From Massilia sp. YIM B02443 (lineage in GTDB: Bacteria; Pseudomonadota; Gammaproteobacteria; Burkholderiales; Burkholderiaceae_D), in NCBI RefSeq assembly GCF_030411955.1, contig NZ_JASNRA010000023.1:29465-85813 (forward strand): a DNA stretch of 56,349 bases. The letters run 5' to 3'. Each line of letters begins with the position of its first letter. Position 1 is the first letter of the stretch. A program made the position numbers and the translations under genes. A model generated the notes under the pieces. The model was not told the DNA's origin, ran no database searches, and saw only the letters and a list, made by a program, of their open reading frames with translations. Shown piece after piece: positions 18,145 to 26,939 of this stretch.

Positions 18145-20961
18145 TCAGAACGTGTAGTCGGCACGCACCGTGAAGGCGCGTCCGATCGGCTTGGCGATAT
18201 TCTGCGCAAACACGACGCGCGACGACAGGCGCTGGTTCGAGAGCGGCGGATCGTGGTCGAACAGATTATTGACGCCGACGCCGAGCTTGAACTTCGGCGT
18301 CACCTTGTAGGTTGTCGACAGGTTGTACACGCGGTACGGCGCGATCACGTTGTAGAACGGCTGGCCGGGTTGCTGGGTCGGCAGGGCATTGGTGTCCTCG
18401 TAGGTCGACGAATACTGCTGCGTCAACTGGGCGAAGAACGGGCCGTAGCTCCAGTTGACGCGCGCCGTGTGCTTCCACTTGAAGATGTAGGTGTTGGCCG
18501 AGGTGGAGCCGGTGGCCAGCGCGCCGATGCGGCCGACGCTGTCCACCCACGGGCTGCCTTCGTCGTTCTGGCCTTCGTACTTGTCCGTGTAGGTGCCGTC
18601 GAGCGCGAAGCCGAAGCGGCCCCAGTTCCTGGTCGAGACCATGTAGTTCAGGCTCAGGTCGATGCCCTGGGTCTTCAGGCCGCCCATGTTCAGGCGCGTC
18701 TTGGTGATGTACTGCAGCGTGCCGTCGGCGTTACGCACGAACAGGTCCTGATAGCGATCGAGGTTGTCGAAGATCGAGTCTTCGTTGATCTGGGCGATCG
18801 TCTTCTTCATGTCGATCTTCCAGAAGTCGATCGTGGCCACGAAGTTCTTCACCGGCTCGATCACGAAGCCGACCGTATAGGTCTTCGACTTTTCCGGCTC
18901 CAGGTCCGGATTGGCGCCCACCAGCGTGGTCAGGCGCGTATTGCAGACGCGTTCCGGATCCAGTCCCAGGCCGGCGTAACGCGGGTCGGTGGTCAGGGTG
19001 CCGGAGCCGGCCACGTTCGGCGTCGCGCTCGGGCACAGCAGCGGATCATCCCAGCTCGACGTCGACGGGGTCAAGGTGCGCGGAGTGCCGTACAGTTCCG
19101 GCAGGGTCGGTGCGCGGAAGCCCGTGCTGACCGTGCCGCGCACCATCAGCGCCTTGAATGGCCGGTAGCGGAAGCTGGCCTTCGGGTTGAAGGTCGAGCC
19201 GAAGTCGCTGAAATGGTCGCCGCGCACCGCGAAGTTCAGGTTCAGGTCTTTCGTCACCGGCGCGTCGAGTTCGGCGTACAGGCCGGACACGCGGCGCTGG
19301 CCGCTCGGGTTGTTGCCGGGCGAGCCGGACACCCGCCACACCACCTCGTCGCCGATCATGGTCGCGTTTTCCTCGAAGGTCTCGCGGTGCCAGTCGCCGC
19401 CGACCGCGATGCCGAGCGCGCCGCCCGGCAGGTCCATCAGCGTGCGACTGAGGTTGAAGTCGGCGCCGTAGTAGCGCACGTCGGCTTCGCGGAAGTTCTG
19501 GCCGTCGGCCGAGATGCTGGCCAGGTAGTCGCGGCCGGCCTGGTCCTGGGCGCCGAACGGGTTCAGGATGCCCTTGGCCACGCCCTCGTACACAGCCGGG
19601 GTGCGCACGAAGTTCTCCTTGAAGCCGCTGTCGCGGTGGCTGTAGCCGTAGGAAGCGCCGACGCGGTAGTCCCAGCCCTTGACCTGGCCTTCGTCGGCCA
19701 CCACCAGGCGGTGGTTGGTCTGCACGTCGTGCAGCTTGGCGGCGCCCAGTTCGTCCAGCATCCAGGTCAGCGCCAGGTCTTCGCCATTCAGACCGGCCAC
19801 CGCCGGCACGCCGCCGCTGCCACCCGGATACCAGGGGCTGGCCTTGGTGATCATCAGCGGGCGGCGCGAGGCGGTCAGGCGGTCGTAGTCGGTGTTGGCG
19901 CCGAACGGCTGCGGCGGGCTGATGGCGTCGATGTAGGAGCGCGATAGGTTCAGTTCCACGGTCAGCATCTTGCCTTCGCCGTGCGCCAGGCTGGCCTTGG
20001 TGAACAGCGTCACCTGCTGGTTCTCGGGCAGCAGCTGCGGATAGATGCCGGGGTCGAGGATACAGGTGTTGGCGCCGTTGGCGTTGGTGCGGGTCGACGG
20101 CACCGTGGTCTGCGGCAGGCCCGGGGCTACGCAGCCGGACGCGAAGTACGGGTTGCCGGTGATGCCGGCCGGGCGGCCGTTGCGGTAGATGGTGAAGTTG
20201 GCGGGCGAGGCCGAACCGCCCGAAGTGTTCGAGGTGAACGGGGTGCCGCCGAGCGAGGCCAGCTTGTCGGCGTCCCAGATCTGCGGCCGGTCGCGCTGCA
20301 GCAGCGATTCGCGGCGCTGGGCGCTGAAGGCGGTGTACACGTTCCAGCCGTCGGTCGCCAGGTCGCCCTTGCCGGCGACGATGGTCACGCGTTTCTGGTC
20401 GCCGCCGCCGGATTGCTCCGGCTGCACGGTGCTGGCATGCAGGGTCACGTCCTGCACCGAGCGCCTGGTGATGAAGTTGACCACACCGGCGATGGCGTCG
20501 GTGCCGTACAGGGCCGAGGCGCCGTCGCGCAGCACTTCCACGCGCTCGATGGCGGCCATCGGGATCACGTCGACGTTGACCGAGCTCGCGCCCAGCGCTT
20601 CGTTGGCCAGGCGGCGGCCGTTGAGCAGCACCAGCGTGCGGTTGGTGTTCAGGCCGCGCATATTGATCATGGTGCCGCCACCGCCGCCGCCCACCGGTTC
20701 GTTGGTGGCGGCCACCGTCAGCGCCACCGCGACCTCGGACATCGTGGTCAGGCCCTGGTTGGTGAGTTCCTCGGCTTTATATGTGGTCAGGGGCAGGGCG
20801 TTCTCGGTCGCCAGGCGCTTGATCGAGGAGCCGGTGACTTCGACGCGCTGGGTCGACGTGTCCTGGTTCTGTGCCGACGCTTGCTGCGCCAGCATCATGG
20901 CGGCGACTGCGATGGTGGTGAGGATAAGGCGCGGCCTGGCCGCGGTCCGGTGGTTGGTCAT
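18145..20961 (-). CDS. TonB-dependent receptor (pectin locus, second type)
   Basis: Outer-membrane transporter of 938 residues with a signal peptide (MTNHRTAARPRLILTTIAVA, cleavage near QQASAQ). The plug starts RVEVTGSSIKRLATENALPL with the glycine-rich GGGGGGTMINMRGLN stretch and the LVLLNGRRLA motif, and the barrel ends in a terminal Phe (RADYTF). This architecture is a different subfamily from the first receptor of the locus, closer to the large siderophore/peptide/carbohydrate group of Xanthomonas and Caulobacter. GGAGACATGCA precedes the ATG at 20961. Location between pectate lyase and a GntR regulator suggests uptake of a different size class of pectic oligosaccharide; ligand is inferred. 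Confidence 0.92.
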   Translation of the reverse strand: MTNHRTAARPRLILTTIAVAAMMLAQQASAQNQDTSTQRVEVTGSSIKRLATENALPLTTYKAEELTNQGLTTMSEVAVALTVAATNEPVGGGGGGTMINMRGLNTNRTLVLLNGRRLANEALGASSVNVDVIPMAAIERVEVLRDGASALYGTDAIAGVVNFITRRSVQDVTLHASTVQPEQSGGGDQKRVTIVAGKGDLATDGWNVYTAFSAQRRESLLQRDRPQIWDADKLASLGGTPFTSNTSGGSASPANFTIYRNGRPAGITGNPYFASGCVAPGLPQTTVPSTRTNANGANTCILDPGIYPQLLPENQQVTLFTKASLAHGEGKMLTVELNLSRSYIDAISPPQPFGANTDYDRLTASRRPLMITKASPWYPGGSGGVPAVAGLNGEDLALTWMLDELGAAKLHDVQTNHRLVVADEGQVKGWDYRVGASYGYSHRDSGFKENFVRTPAVYEGVAKGILNPFGAQDQAGRDYLASISADGQNFREADVRYYGADFNLSRTLMDLPGGALGIAVGGDWHRETFEENATMIGDEVVWRVSGSPGNNPSGQRRVSGLYAELDAPVTKDLNLNFAVRGDHFSDFGSTFNPKASFRYRPFKALMVRGTVSTGFRAPTLPELYGTPRTLTPSTSSWDDPLLCPSATPNVAGSGTLTTDPRYAGLGLDPERVCNTRLTTLVGANPDLEPEKSKTYTVGFVIEPVKNFVATIDFWKIDMKKTIAQINEDSIFDNLDRYQDLFVRNADGTLQYITKTRLNMGGLKTQGIDLSLNYMVSTRNWGRFGFALDGTYTDKYEGQNDEGSPWVDSVGRIGALATGSTSANTYIFKWKHTARVNWSYGPFFAQLTQQYSSTYEDTNALPTQQPGQPFYNVIAPYRVYNLSTTYKVTPKFKLGVGVNNLFDHDPPLSNQRLSSRVVFAQNIAKPIGRAFTVRADYTF

Positions 20962-21289
20962 TGCATGTCTCCAGCTGTAATCATCAGATGCGTCCGGATG
21001 TGCCTCCGGATCGCGCATGGTCGCCTGCGGGCGCAATGCAAGCGCGGACGGCGCCAGGCCCCGCGATTGATTGGTATGAAAACAATTGTAAACTGGTCCG
21101 ACCGCTTAATCAATCTGGACGAGCCAGATTATTTTGGTCTATCCGGACGTGTGGCGAATCGGCGAACTATGGCAGCTGCATTGACGAGCCGCGACGTCAG
21201 TGGCAGAGGAGGGGAGGCGCGGGATCGGCCGGTCTGCGCCGGCCGAGTGGGTGTGGATGAACGCGAACGTTGCGCGAATGCGGCGCGGA
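20962..21289 (-). promoter_or_regulatory. Upstream region of the second TonB receptor with candidate operators
   Basis: This 328-base non-coding stretch lies between the GntR stop and the receptor start. It contains TGGTCCGACCG (21094-21104), TGGACGAGCCA (21116-21126, inside the palindrome TCTGGACGAGCCAGA) and a weaker TGGTCTATCCG (21135-21145), all related to the locus consensus TGGYYNRRCCA. The area around them is AT-rich. No gene is seen in it. Confidence 0.62.
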
Positions 21290-21988
21290 TCAGCCGCGCG
21301 AGAAGGTGCGCGTGACGCGGTCCAGGTGGGCGCGCATGGCGGTGCGCGCGCCGGCCACGTCGTGCGAAGCGATGGCGGCGAAGATGGCGCGGTGGTCGAT
21401 CAGCGTCTGCTGGCGCAGTTCTTCGGTCTGGAAGTGTTCCTTCAGCTTGTGCCACAGCGAGCCGCGCTGGCTCCACAGGTATTCGATCACGCCGACCATC
21501 GCGCTGTTGCCGGTGGCGCGCGCGATCGCCAGGTGGAAGTTGCGGTCGGCCGACTCGTTGCCGCTGCGGTCTTCGTGGTGCTGCTCCATCTGTTCGACCG
21601 CCACCAGGATAGCGTCGATCGCCGAATCGCTGGCGTGCCTGGCGGCCATCGCCGCCATCTCGACCTCGATCAGGCGGCGCGCCGCCAGCACCTCGAACGG
21701 ACCCGGGCCGGCGGTCGGAACGTCGGCCTGCGGCGCGACCTGCTCGCTGACGTAGACGCCCGAACCGCCGCGCACCTCGACCTTGCCGCTCAGTTCCAGG
21801 GCGATCAGCGCTTCGCGCAGCGAGGTGCGGCTCACGCCCAGCTTGGCGGCCAGTTCGCGCTCGGCCGGCAGGCGCTCGCCGGCGCGGATGTTCTCGGCGC
21901 GGATCAGGTCTTCGATCCTGGCCGCCACGACCCGGTATAGCCGCGGCTCGTTGGTGCTTGGTTCATTGGGCGCTGGGGTCTTCTTCAT
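21290..21988 (-). CDS. FadR-family GntR transcriptional regulator
   Basis: A 232-residue regulator with an N-terminal winged helix (GERLPAERELAAKLGVSRTS, then LREALIALELSGKVEVRGGSGVYV) and a C-terminal all-helical FCD ligand domain carrying the acidic/His residues expected of a metal-assisted carboxylate pocket (EVEMAAMAARHA, DRNFHLAIARATGN, HRAIFAAIASHD). FCD regulators commonly sense uronates, aldarates or their keto products. It precedes the second TonB receptor on the same strand and is the nearest candidate to bind the TGGYYNRRCCA sites, probably as a repressor. It could equally recognise the separate palindrome in its own upstream region. Confidence 0.9.
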   Translation of the reverse strand: MKKTPAPNEPSTNEPRLYRVVAARIEDLIRAENIRAGERLPAERELAAKLGVSRTSLREALIALELSGKVEVRGGSGVYVSEQVAPQADVPTAGPGPFEVLAARRLIEVEMAAMAARHASDSAIDAILVAVEQMEQHHEDRSGNESADRNFHLAIARATGNSAMVGVIEYLWSQRGSLWHKLKEHFQTEELRQQTLIDHRAIFAAIASHDVAGARTAMRAHLDRVTRTFSRG

Positions 21989-22009
21989 TGATCGGTTCGT
22001 CCTGGAATA

Positions 22010-22045
22010 TTGGCAGCCGCTGCCAAAACTAGCGAATCTTAGTTT
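22010..22045. promoter_or_regulatory. Palindromes upstream of the first GntR gene
   Basis: TTGGCAGCCGCTGCCAA (22010-22026) is a 7-bp-arm inverted repeat beginning 22 bases before the GntR start, and AAACTA/TAGTTT (22026-22031, 22040-22045) follows directly. They differ from the TGGYYNRRCCA sites elsewhere in the locus. Position suggests autoregulation or control by a different factor. Confidence 0.45.
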
Positions 22046-22103
22046 GCCACGGTTAATGTTGCAAGTGGGCTAAGTAAATAGTTGGGCTGCATGGCGCAGC
22101 GTA

Positions 22104-25100
22104 CTACGGCTGGGGATTCCATGCCCGGCCGGCAAACACAGCGGCGCGGTTCGACAGGCGCGCCGCCGCCTGCTGGTCGAGGACGAAGCCGCCGTAGCTG
22201 CGCGCCTGGCCGTCCGGGCCGCGGTTGCCGTACTCGCGCCAGCCACCGTGCAACGGATTGGGCAGCGGACGACGCAGCCAGCCATCGGCGGCGATGTGCG
22301 GGCCGACCGTGCACTCGATGAAGGCCACGTTGTCCCAGGTGTTGGCGGTGCCGGGCGAGCGCGCCAGGTAGGCGCTGCCGTCGAGCGGCAGGTTGCCGGC
22401 CGGGCCGGCGCCGCGGGTCAGGCGCGAGCGCAGGAACACGAAGCCCGGCTGGTCGGGGCCCACGGTGCGCGCCTGCACGATGTAGCCGCCGCTGTCGGGG
22501 CGCGCGCTATCGCCGATGCTGCGGATCACGCTGTCCTCGAACAGGGCGGCGCGGTTGTTCCCCCAGATGAAGTCGACATTGCCTTCCACCAGCGATTTAT
22601 GGAACCAGCTGTAGCCGGTCAACTGCAGCGTGTCCTGCTCGCTCAGGAAGTGGGCGTTGCGTACCGCCAGGCGCCCGTCCGGACTGCTGAAGTACAGCGT
22701 TTCGGCCTGCGCCGAGTGGCCGTCGCTGCGCAGCGTGCTGTTGTGGAGAAGGATGTCGCGGATCTCGAGCAGGTCGCTGTCCTGGGCCAGGAACAGCGAG
22801 CGTCCGCCCAGCAGTCCTGGCACGCCTGCTTCCTGCCCGGTGCCGGAGCCGGGATTGAGCGTGTCGCTGTTGGCGGCGCGGATGATGGTCGCTTCGCGGC
22901 TGGCGCCGCGTAGCGTGACGTTGTCCTTGTCGCGCAGGTACAGCAATTCGGGGTAGACGCCGTCGCGCACGTTGATCGTGATCGCGCTGGCGCGCGGCAG
23001 CGACATGGCGTGGTCGAGCGCGCCCTGCACGGTGCGGAAGTGGGCGCGGCCCTCGCCGTCGACCGTGATGCTGTCGCCGACCGGACGATGCGGCGTGGTG
23101 CGGAAGGTCCAGCGCGCGCCCTGGAACGCCGCCCCGCGCACCAGGCGCGCCTCGGCCACGGCTTCGTAGTCGGTGTCGTAGTCGAGCGCCTGCGGCAGGC
23201 GCACGCGCAGTTCATTGCCGGCGAGGCGGATCGGATGCTGGCGCACCAGGCGCCGGCGCGGCGCGGGGCCGAGCGCGGTGACGGCGTCGCCCGCGCGCAC
23301 GATCGCGACCAGCTTGCCGTCGCGCTTACGCAGCACGCGCACGCTGCCTTCGCCGCTGAGCGTCGCGCCGTCGGGCAGCGTCAGGCGCAGCGGGGTGTCG
23401 GGCGGCACCCCGCGCTCGCCGGCGGCCGGGCGCATCGCGATGCTGCCGGAGGCCGATCGCGGCATCGCGAACGGCGCGCCGACCACGACTGCGAAACGGG
23501 TCTCGGCCCACGGATCGCTCGCGCTGCGCACGGTGACCGACGTGCTGCCGATGGCGCGCGGCGTCACCTGCACGGCGCCGTCCTTGACCTCGACCGTCGC
23601 GATGCGCGGATCGGCGCCGACGGCGCTGAAGTCCGATGCGCCGCCGATGGCAACGCTGTCGGCCGGATCGCCGGCCTGCAGCGCGAGGCGCCCGCCGGCC
23701 ACCTGCGCGGTGAGGCGCGCCGGCGCAGTTCCGGCGGGACTGCTGCGCAAGTCGAGCAGGGTGTGTACGCCCGCGTCCCAGTCGAGCGGTTGCTCGGCCG
23801 GCAGCGGCGTGGCGAGCGCATTGGTGACGCGCTCGCCGTTCACCAGCGCCTGCAGCTGGCCGTTGTCGGCGGCGAAGCCGAATACCAGCGGCCCGGAGCC
23901 CGGCGGGATCGTGCGTTTTACCTGTTTCAGACGCTCGACGGCGCCGCCACGCGCGGCAAGCAGTTCGACCTGCAGCGTGTCGCCACCATCGACCAGCTGC
24001 AGGCTGACGCCTTGCCAGTCGCCGTTGGCCTGGCGCCGCGCGCGCAGCACAAACGGCGCGCCGGCGGCCGGCGTCAGGCGCGCTTCGGCGAGGCCGCCGG
24101 CGGCGGCGCTCGCGGGACGCGGGCCGGCATTGGCGCGCACGTGCTGCGCCACTGCCTGCGCCGGCAGCGCCGCAAACGCGTAGGGAACGCGCCAGCCGGC
24201 GTCGCCGCCGAACGGGCAGCCCGACAACGGTTGGCCGTTGAGGATCGAGCCGCGGTCGGCGAACAGGCCGGGGCTGGACGCCGGGTCGCGCACGATCTGG
24301 GCGCAGCCGCTCGCTCCCGCCACTTCGAAGGCGTTGGCGTCTGAGATCAGGCGCGAGGCGTGCGCCACGCCGATGCTGTAGCCGTGGCGATAGACGGCGC
24401 GCCCGCGGTCGCCCACGTAGTAATTGTTGAGCAGGTGGACCTGGCCATAGCGCACGCGCGGGGAACGTTCGGCGACGTCCTCGAACAGATTGCCCTTGAG
24501 CGTGATGCGCAAACGTCCCTGGTCGCCGGTAAAACGGTCGCCGGCGCCGATCAGCATGTTCTTCTCGTGCTGGGCGAAGTGGTTGTAGGTGACGCTGACC
24601 AGGTCCGAGCCCTGGGTGATGTCGAGCGCGCCGTCGTGGCATTGCTTCATCTTGCCGTTGACGATTGGCGCGCGGTCGTCGGTCTCGGGCGCGTCGGTGA
24701 AGCTGTTATGGTCGATCCAGACGTGGCGCGCGTCGCGCACGGTGATGCCGTCGAATTCGGAGTTCCAGTTGCCCTTGGCGCCGTCCTTCGGATCCCATTG
24801 CGGGCCGACGTCGCACGGGTTGCGGATCGCAAGGTGACGCACGATCACCTGTTCGACGCCTGCCACCATCAGGCTGGCGTTGGCGAAGCCGGCGCCCGGC
24901 GCCACGCCGAGCAGGGTGGTGTTGGACGGGATGCGCACCACGCCGCGCCGGGCCTGGTCGGCGCTGTCGGCGAACGGACGTCCTTCGCTCATGTCGATGG
25001 TCGCCGCCACGCGCACGATGCGCGCCGGCGCGGTCGCCGCCAGCGCATTCACCAGCTGCGCGCGGTCGCGCACCGTGTACACGTGGGCGGCGGCGGCCAT

Positions 25101-25244
25101 TGCGCCGCCACGGGTGCCGCCTTCCTGCGCGGCCCAGCCATCGGCCGGCGCGTGCTGGCGCTCGGTGACGGCGGCGGGGGCGGCGACCGGTTCGGTGGCC
25201 GGGTTGGCGATGGCTAGGGCGAGCGCCGCAGCGGCGGCGTTCAT
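22104..25244 (-). CDS. Pectate lyase (PL1)-pectin methylesterase (CE8) fusion protein
   Basis: A 1046-residue protein joining two pectinases. Residues about 30-375 are a PL1 pectate lyase (ADGWAAQEGGTRGGA, WIDHNSFTDAP, CHDGALDITQGSD, SPRVRYGQVHLLNNYY). Residues about 385-720 look like beta-sandwich/Ig-like linker modules. Residues about 725-1046 are a CE8 pectin methylesterase with both catalytic Asp (Asp871 in SEQDTLQ, Asp891 in GNVDFIWG); the usual YLGRPW motif is degenerate (YLARSP). The design would remove methyl esters and then cleave the freed polygalacturonate. The start overlaps the acetylesterase stop (ATGA at 25244-25241). The N-terminus (MNAAAAALALAIA) is hydrophobic but lacks basic residues, so export is uncertain. 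The open frame runs further upstream but that part is antisense-frame noise over the acetylesterase. Confidence 0.9.
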   Translation of the reverse strand: MNAAAAALALAIANPATEPVAAPAAVTERQHAPADGWAAQEGGTRGGAMAAAAHVYTVRDRAQLVNALAATAPARIVRVAATIDMSEGRPFADSADQARRGVVRIPSNTTLLGVAPGAGFANASLMVAGVEQVIVRHLAIRNPCDVGPQWDPKDGAKGNWNSEFDGITVRDARHVWIDHNSFTDAPETDDRAPIVNGKMKQCHDGALDITQGSDLVSVTYNHFAQHEKNMLIGAGDRFTGDQGRLRITLKGNLFEDVAERSPRVRYGQVHLLNNYYVGDRGRAVYRHGYSIGVAHASRLISDANAFEVAGASGCAQIVRDPASSPGLFADRGSILNGQPLSGCPFGGDAGWRVPYAFAALPAQAVAQHVRANAGPRPASAAAGGLAEARLTPAAGAPFVLRARRQANGDWQGVSLQLVDGGDTLQVELLAARGGAVERLKQVKRTIPPGSGPLVFGFAADNGQLQALVNGERVTNALATPLPAEQPLDWDAGVHTLLDLRSSPAGTAPARLTAQVAGGRLALQAGDPADSVAIGGASDFSAVGADPRIATVEVKDGAVQVTPRAIGSTSVTVRSASDPWAETRFAVVVGAPFAMPRSASGSIAMRPAAGERGVPPDTPLRLTLPDGATLSGEGSVRVLRKRDGKLVAIVRAGDAVTALGPAPRRRLVRQHPIRLAGNELRVRLPQALDYDTDYEAVAEARLVRGAAFQGARWTFRTTPHRPVGDSITVDGEGRAHFRTVQGALDHAMSLPRASAITINVRDGVYPELLYLRDKDNVTLRGASREATIIRAANSDTLNPGSGTGQEAGVPGLLGGRSLFLAQDSDLLEIRDILLHNSTLRSDGHSAQAETLYFSSPDGRLAVRNAHFLSEQDTLQLTGYSWFHKSLVEGNVDFIWGNNRAALFEDSVIRSIGDSARPDSGGYIVQARTVGPDQPGFVFLRSRLTRGAGPAGNLPLDGSAYLARSPGTANTWDNVAFIECTVGPHIAADGWLRRPLPNPLHGGWREYGNRGPDGQARSYGGFVLDQQAAARLSNRAAVFAGRAWNPQP

Positions 25245-25984
25245 TGTGCACCCCGCGCGGCGGTCAGTTCGGTCGCGAAGGCAGGTTTCAGTCCCGGCAC
25301 CTGGCGCACCAGCTCGCGCGCCATGATGTCGGCGAAGCGCTCGGCGCCGGCCGGTCCGACGTGGGTGTAATCGAAGTTGGCGCCGACCCGGGCCAGCTGG
25401 TCCGCCTCCTTTTCCCCCATGGCCTGGACCGCGGCCAGGGACAGGGCGTTCAGGTCGACCAGCGGCGCCTTGGTGACGGCGGCGATGCGGCGCACCGTGC
25501 CGGCCCATGGCGCCAGGTCGTTGTGCACGTAGCCGGCCTTGAAGCTGCGGCGGGTCAGCGGCGTCACCAGCACCGGCACCGCGCCCAGGGCGCGCGCCTC
25601 CTCGACATAGCGCGTCATATTGGCCGGGAACTCGGTCGCGAAGTCGGTTGAGCGTCCCGGTTTGCCCGGCTGGTCGTTGTGGCCGAACTGGATCAGCACA
25701 TAGGTGCGGCGGTAGCCGGCGCCGTCGCGCAGCAGGCGCGTCACCTCGTCCCAGCGTCCCTCGGCGCGAAAGCTGCCCGAGCTGCGTCCGCCGCGCGCCA
25801 GGTTCAGGCAGGCGGTTTCCGGCGTGAGCCTGGCGCACAGCGCGTCGCCGTAGCCGGTGGTGCTGGCCATGGTCGAATCGCCGACCAGGATCACGCGATC
25901 GTGGGACGCCGGCGCCGCCCAGGCCTGAGCAGCAAACAAGAAGGGCAGCACGGGCAGCAGGGAGCGAGGGCGGGCGAACGGCAT
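25241..25984 (-). CDS. Rhamnogalacturonan acetylesterase-like SGNH hydrolase (CE12)
   Basis: A 247-residue exported esterase that would remove acetyl groups from rhamnogalacturonan. A signal peptide (LLPVLPFLFAAQAWA) precedes the SGNH blocks: GDSTMAS (catalytic Ser), NLARGGRSSGSF (Gly), FGHNDQ (Asn) and, near the C-terminus, DYTHVGPAGAERFA (Asp-His pair). Length and motif order match CE12. AGGAGACTCC sits in front of the ATG at 25984, so the longer frame from 26059 is rejected. It is the first gene of a two-gene operon with the PL1-CE8 fusion, under the paired operators at 26023-26055. Confidence 0.92.
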   Translation of the reverse strand: MPFARPRSLLPVLPFLFAAQAWAAPASHDRVILVGDSTMASTTGYGDALCARLTPETACLNLARGGRSSGSFRAEGRWDEVTRLLRDGAGYRRTYVLIQFGHNDQPGKPGRSTDFATEFPANMTRYVEEARALGAVPVLVTPLTRRSFKAGYVHNDLAPWAGTVRRIAAVTKAPLVDLNALSLAAVQAMGEKEADQLARVGANFDYTHVGPAGAERFADIMARELVRQVPGLKPAFATELTAARGAQ

Positions 25985-26022
25985 GGAGTCTCCTGGATTT
26001 TTTATGTTCGCTGATTCTAGTT

Positions 26023-26055
26023 TGGTTGGGCCAATTGCGCAACGTGGCCTAACCA
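26023..26055. promoter_or_regulatory. Two inverted FadR-type operators upstream of the CE12/PL1-CE8 operon
   Basis: TGGTTGGGCCA (26023-26033) and, on the opposite strand, TGGTTAGGCCA (26045-26055) face each other with centres 22 bases apart, two helical turns. Both match TGGYYNRRCCA fully. They lie 39-71 bases upstream of the acetylesterase start and about 110 bases before the divergent GntR gene, so they could control both. Confidence 0.68.
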
Positions 26056-26127
26056 GCATGTTCCATGCATGAGTACAGGTAAATGAGATGTCCTACAACT
26101 AGCGATATCGGCAACTATTCATTCGCG

Positions 26128-26133
26128 TATAAT
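26128..26133 (+). promoter_or_regulatory. Candidate -10 element of the second GntR gene
   Basis: A perfect TATAAT lies 34 bases before the GntR ATG in an AT-rich stretch. No good -35 was found at 16-18 bases upstream, so the promoter may depend on an activator or an extended element. Confidence 0.4.
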
Positions 26134-26166
26134 CGCGCCCATCCTGTCATTTTACGTAGACGAACC

Positions 26167-26910
26167 ATGAATCTTCCCCAGCGCAAGCACCGCAGCCTCG
26201 CCCAGGGCGTGGTCGAGCAGATCAGCGGCACCATCCGCCAGGGGACCCTGAAGCCGGGCGACAAGCTGCCGACCGAGTCGTCCCTGATGAGCCAGCACGG
26301 GGTCAGCCGCACCGTGGTGCGCGAGGCGATCTCGCACCTGCAGGCGGCCGGCCTGGTGCAGACCCGGCACGGCATCGGCACCTTTGTGATCGAGCGCGCC
26401 CAGCCCAACCTCGGGCTCGAAGCCGAGAACATCCTGACCCTGCGCGACGTGCTGTCGATCCTCGAACTGCGCATCGGCATCGAGACCGAGACCGCCGGCC
26501 TGGCGGCCAGCCGCCGCAGCGAAGACCAGGTCGACGAGCTGGCCGCGGCGCTGGCCGAGATGCAGCAGGCGATGGCTGAGGGCAGGTCGGCGGTGGAAGC
26601 GGACAAGCGCTTCCACCTGTTGATCGCGCAAGGCACCGGCAACCGTTATTTCGTCGAGATGCTCGAGCGGCTCGGCAACGCCATCATCCCGCGCGCGCGA
26701 CTGAACACGCCGGTACTGGAACAGTCGGTGCGGGCCGAAGACAAGCCGGCCGATTTCCTCGAGCGCGTCAGCCGCGAGCACGACGACATCTTCCGCGCCA
26801 TCGAGCGGCGCGACCCGGAAGCGGCGCGCGCGGCAATGCGCACCCACCTGTCCAACAGCCGCGAACGCCTGCTGCAGGCGCAGCGCCGCCTGGAGAGCAA
26901 GCTCAACTAA
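26167..26910 (+). CDS. FadR-family GntR transcriptional regulator
   Basis: A 247-residue regulator: winged helix (PGDKLPTESSLMSQHGVSRT, VVREAISHLQAAGLVQTRHG) and FCD domain (LELRIGIETETAGLAASRRS, DKRFHLLIAQGTGNRYFVEM, REHDDIFRAIERRDPEAARA). It resembles regulators placed next to kdgD/garD genes in Burkholderiales. The ATG at 26167 is preferred to an upstream in-frame ATG at 26083 because homologous domains start right after it. It lies between the CE12 operon (divergent) and the kdgD operon (same strand, 109 bases downstream), so it is the best candidate to regulate aldarate catabolism, with galactarate or 5-keto-4-deoxyglucarate as possible effector. Confidence 0.9.
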   Translation: MNLPQRKHRSLAQGVVEQISGTIRQGTLKPGDKLPTESSLMSQHGVSRTVVREAISHLQAAGLVQTRHGIGTFVIERAQPNLGLEAENILTLRDVLSILELRIGIETETAGLAASRRSEDQVDELAAALAEMQQAMAEGRSAVEADKRFHLLIAQGTGNRYFVEMLERLGNAIIPRARLNTPVLEQSVRAEDKPADFLERVSREHDDIFRAIERRDPEAARAAMRTHLSNSRERLLQAQRRLESKLN

Positions 26911-26939
26911 AAATTCGTTTTTTTGCTTGCGGTCCAACC

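Noticed and set aside
25245..26042. Open frame extending the PL1-CE8 gene about 266 codons upstream on the minus strand
   Set aside because: It runs over the CE12 acetylesterase gene on the same strand in another frame, has Arg/Pro-rich composition typical of high-GC noise, and the ATGA junction at 25244 gives a better start.
26911..26937. AAAAATTCGTTTTTTT as terminator of the second GntR gene
   Set aside because: The only stem is A/T pairs around TTCG, too weak to call; no GC-rich hairpin precedes the T-run.
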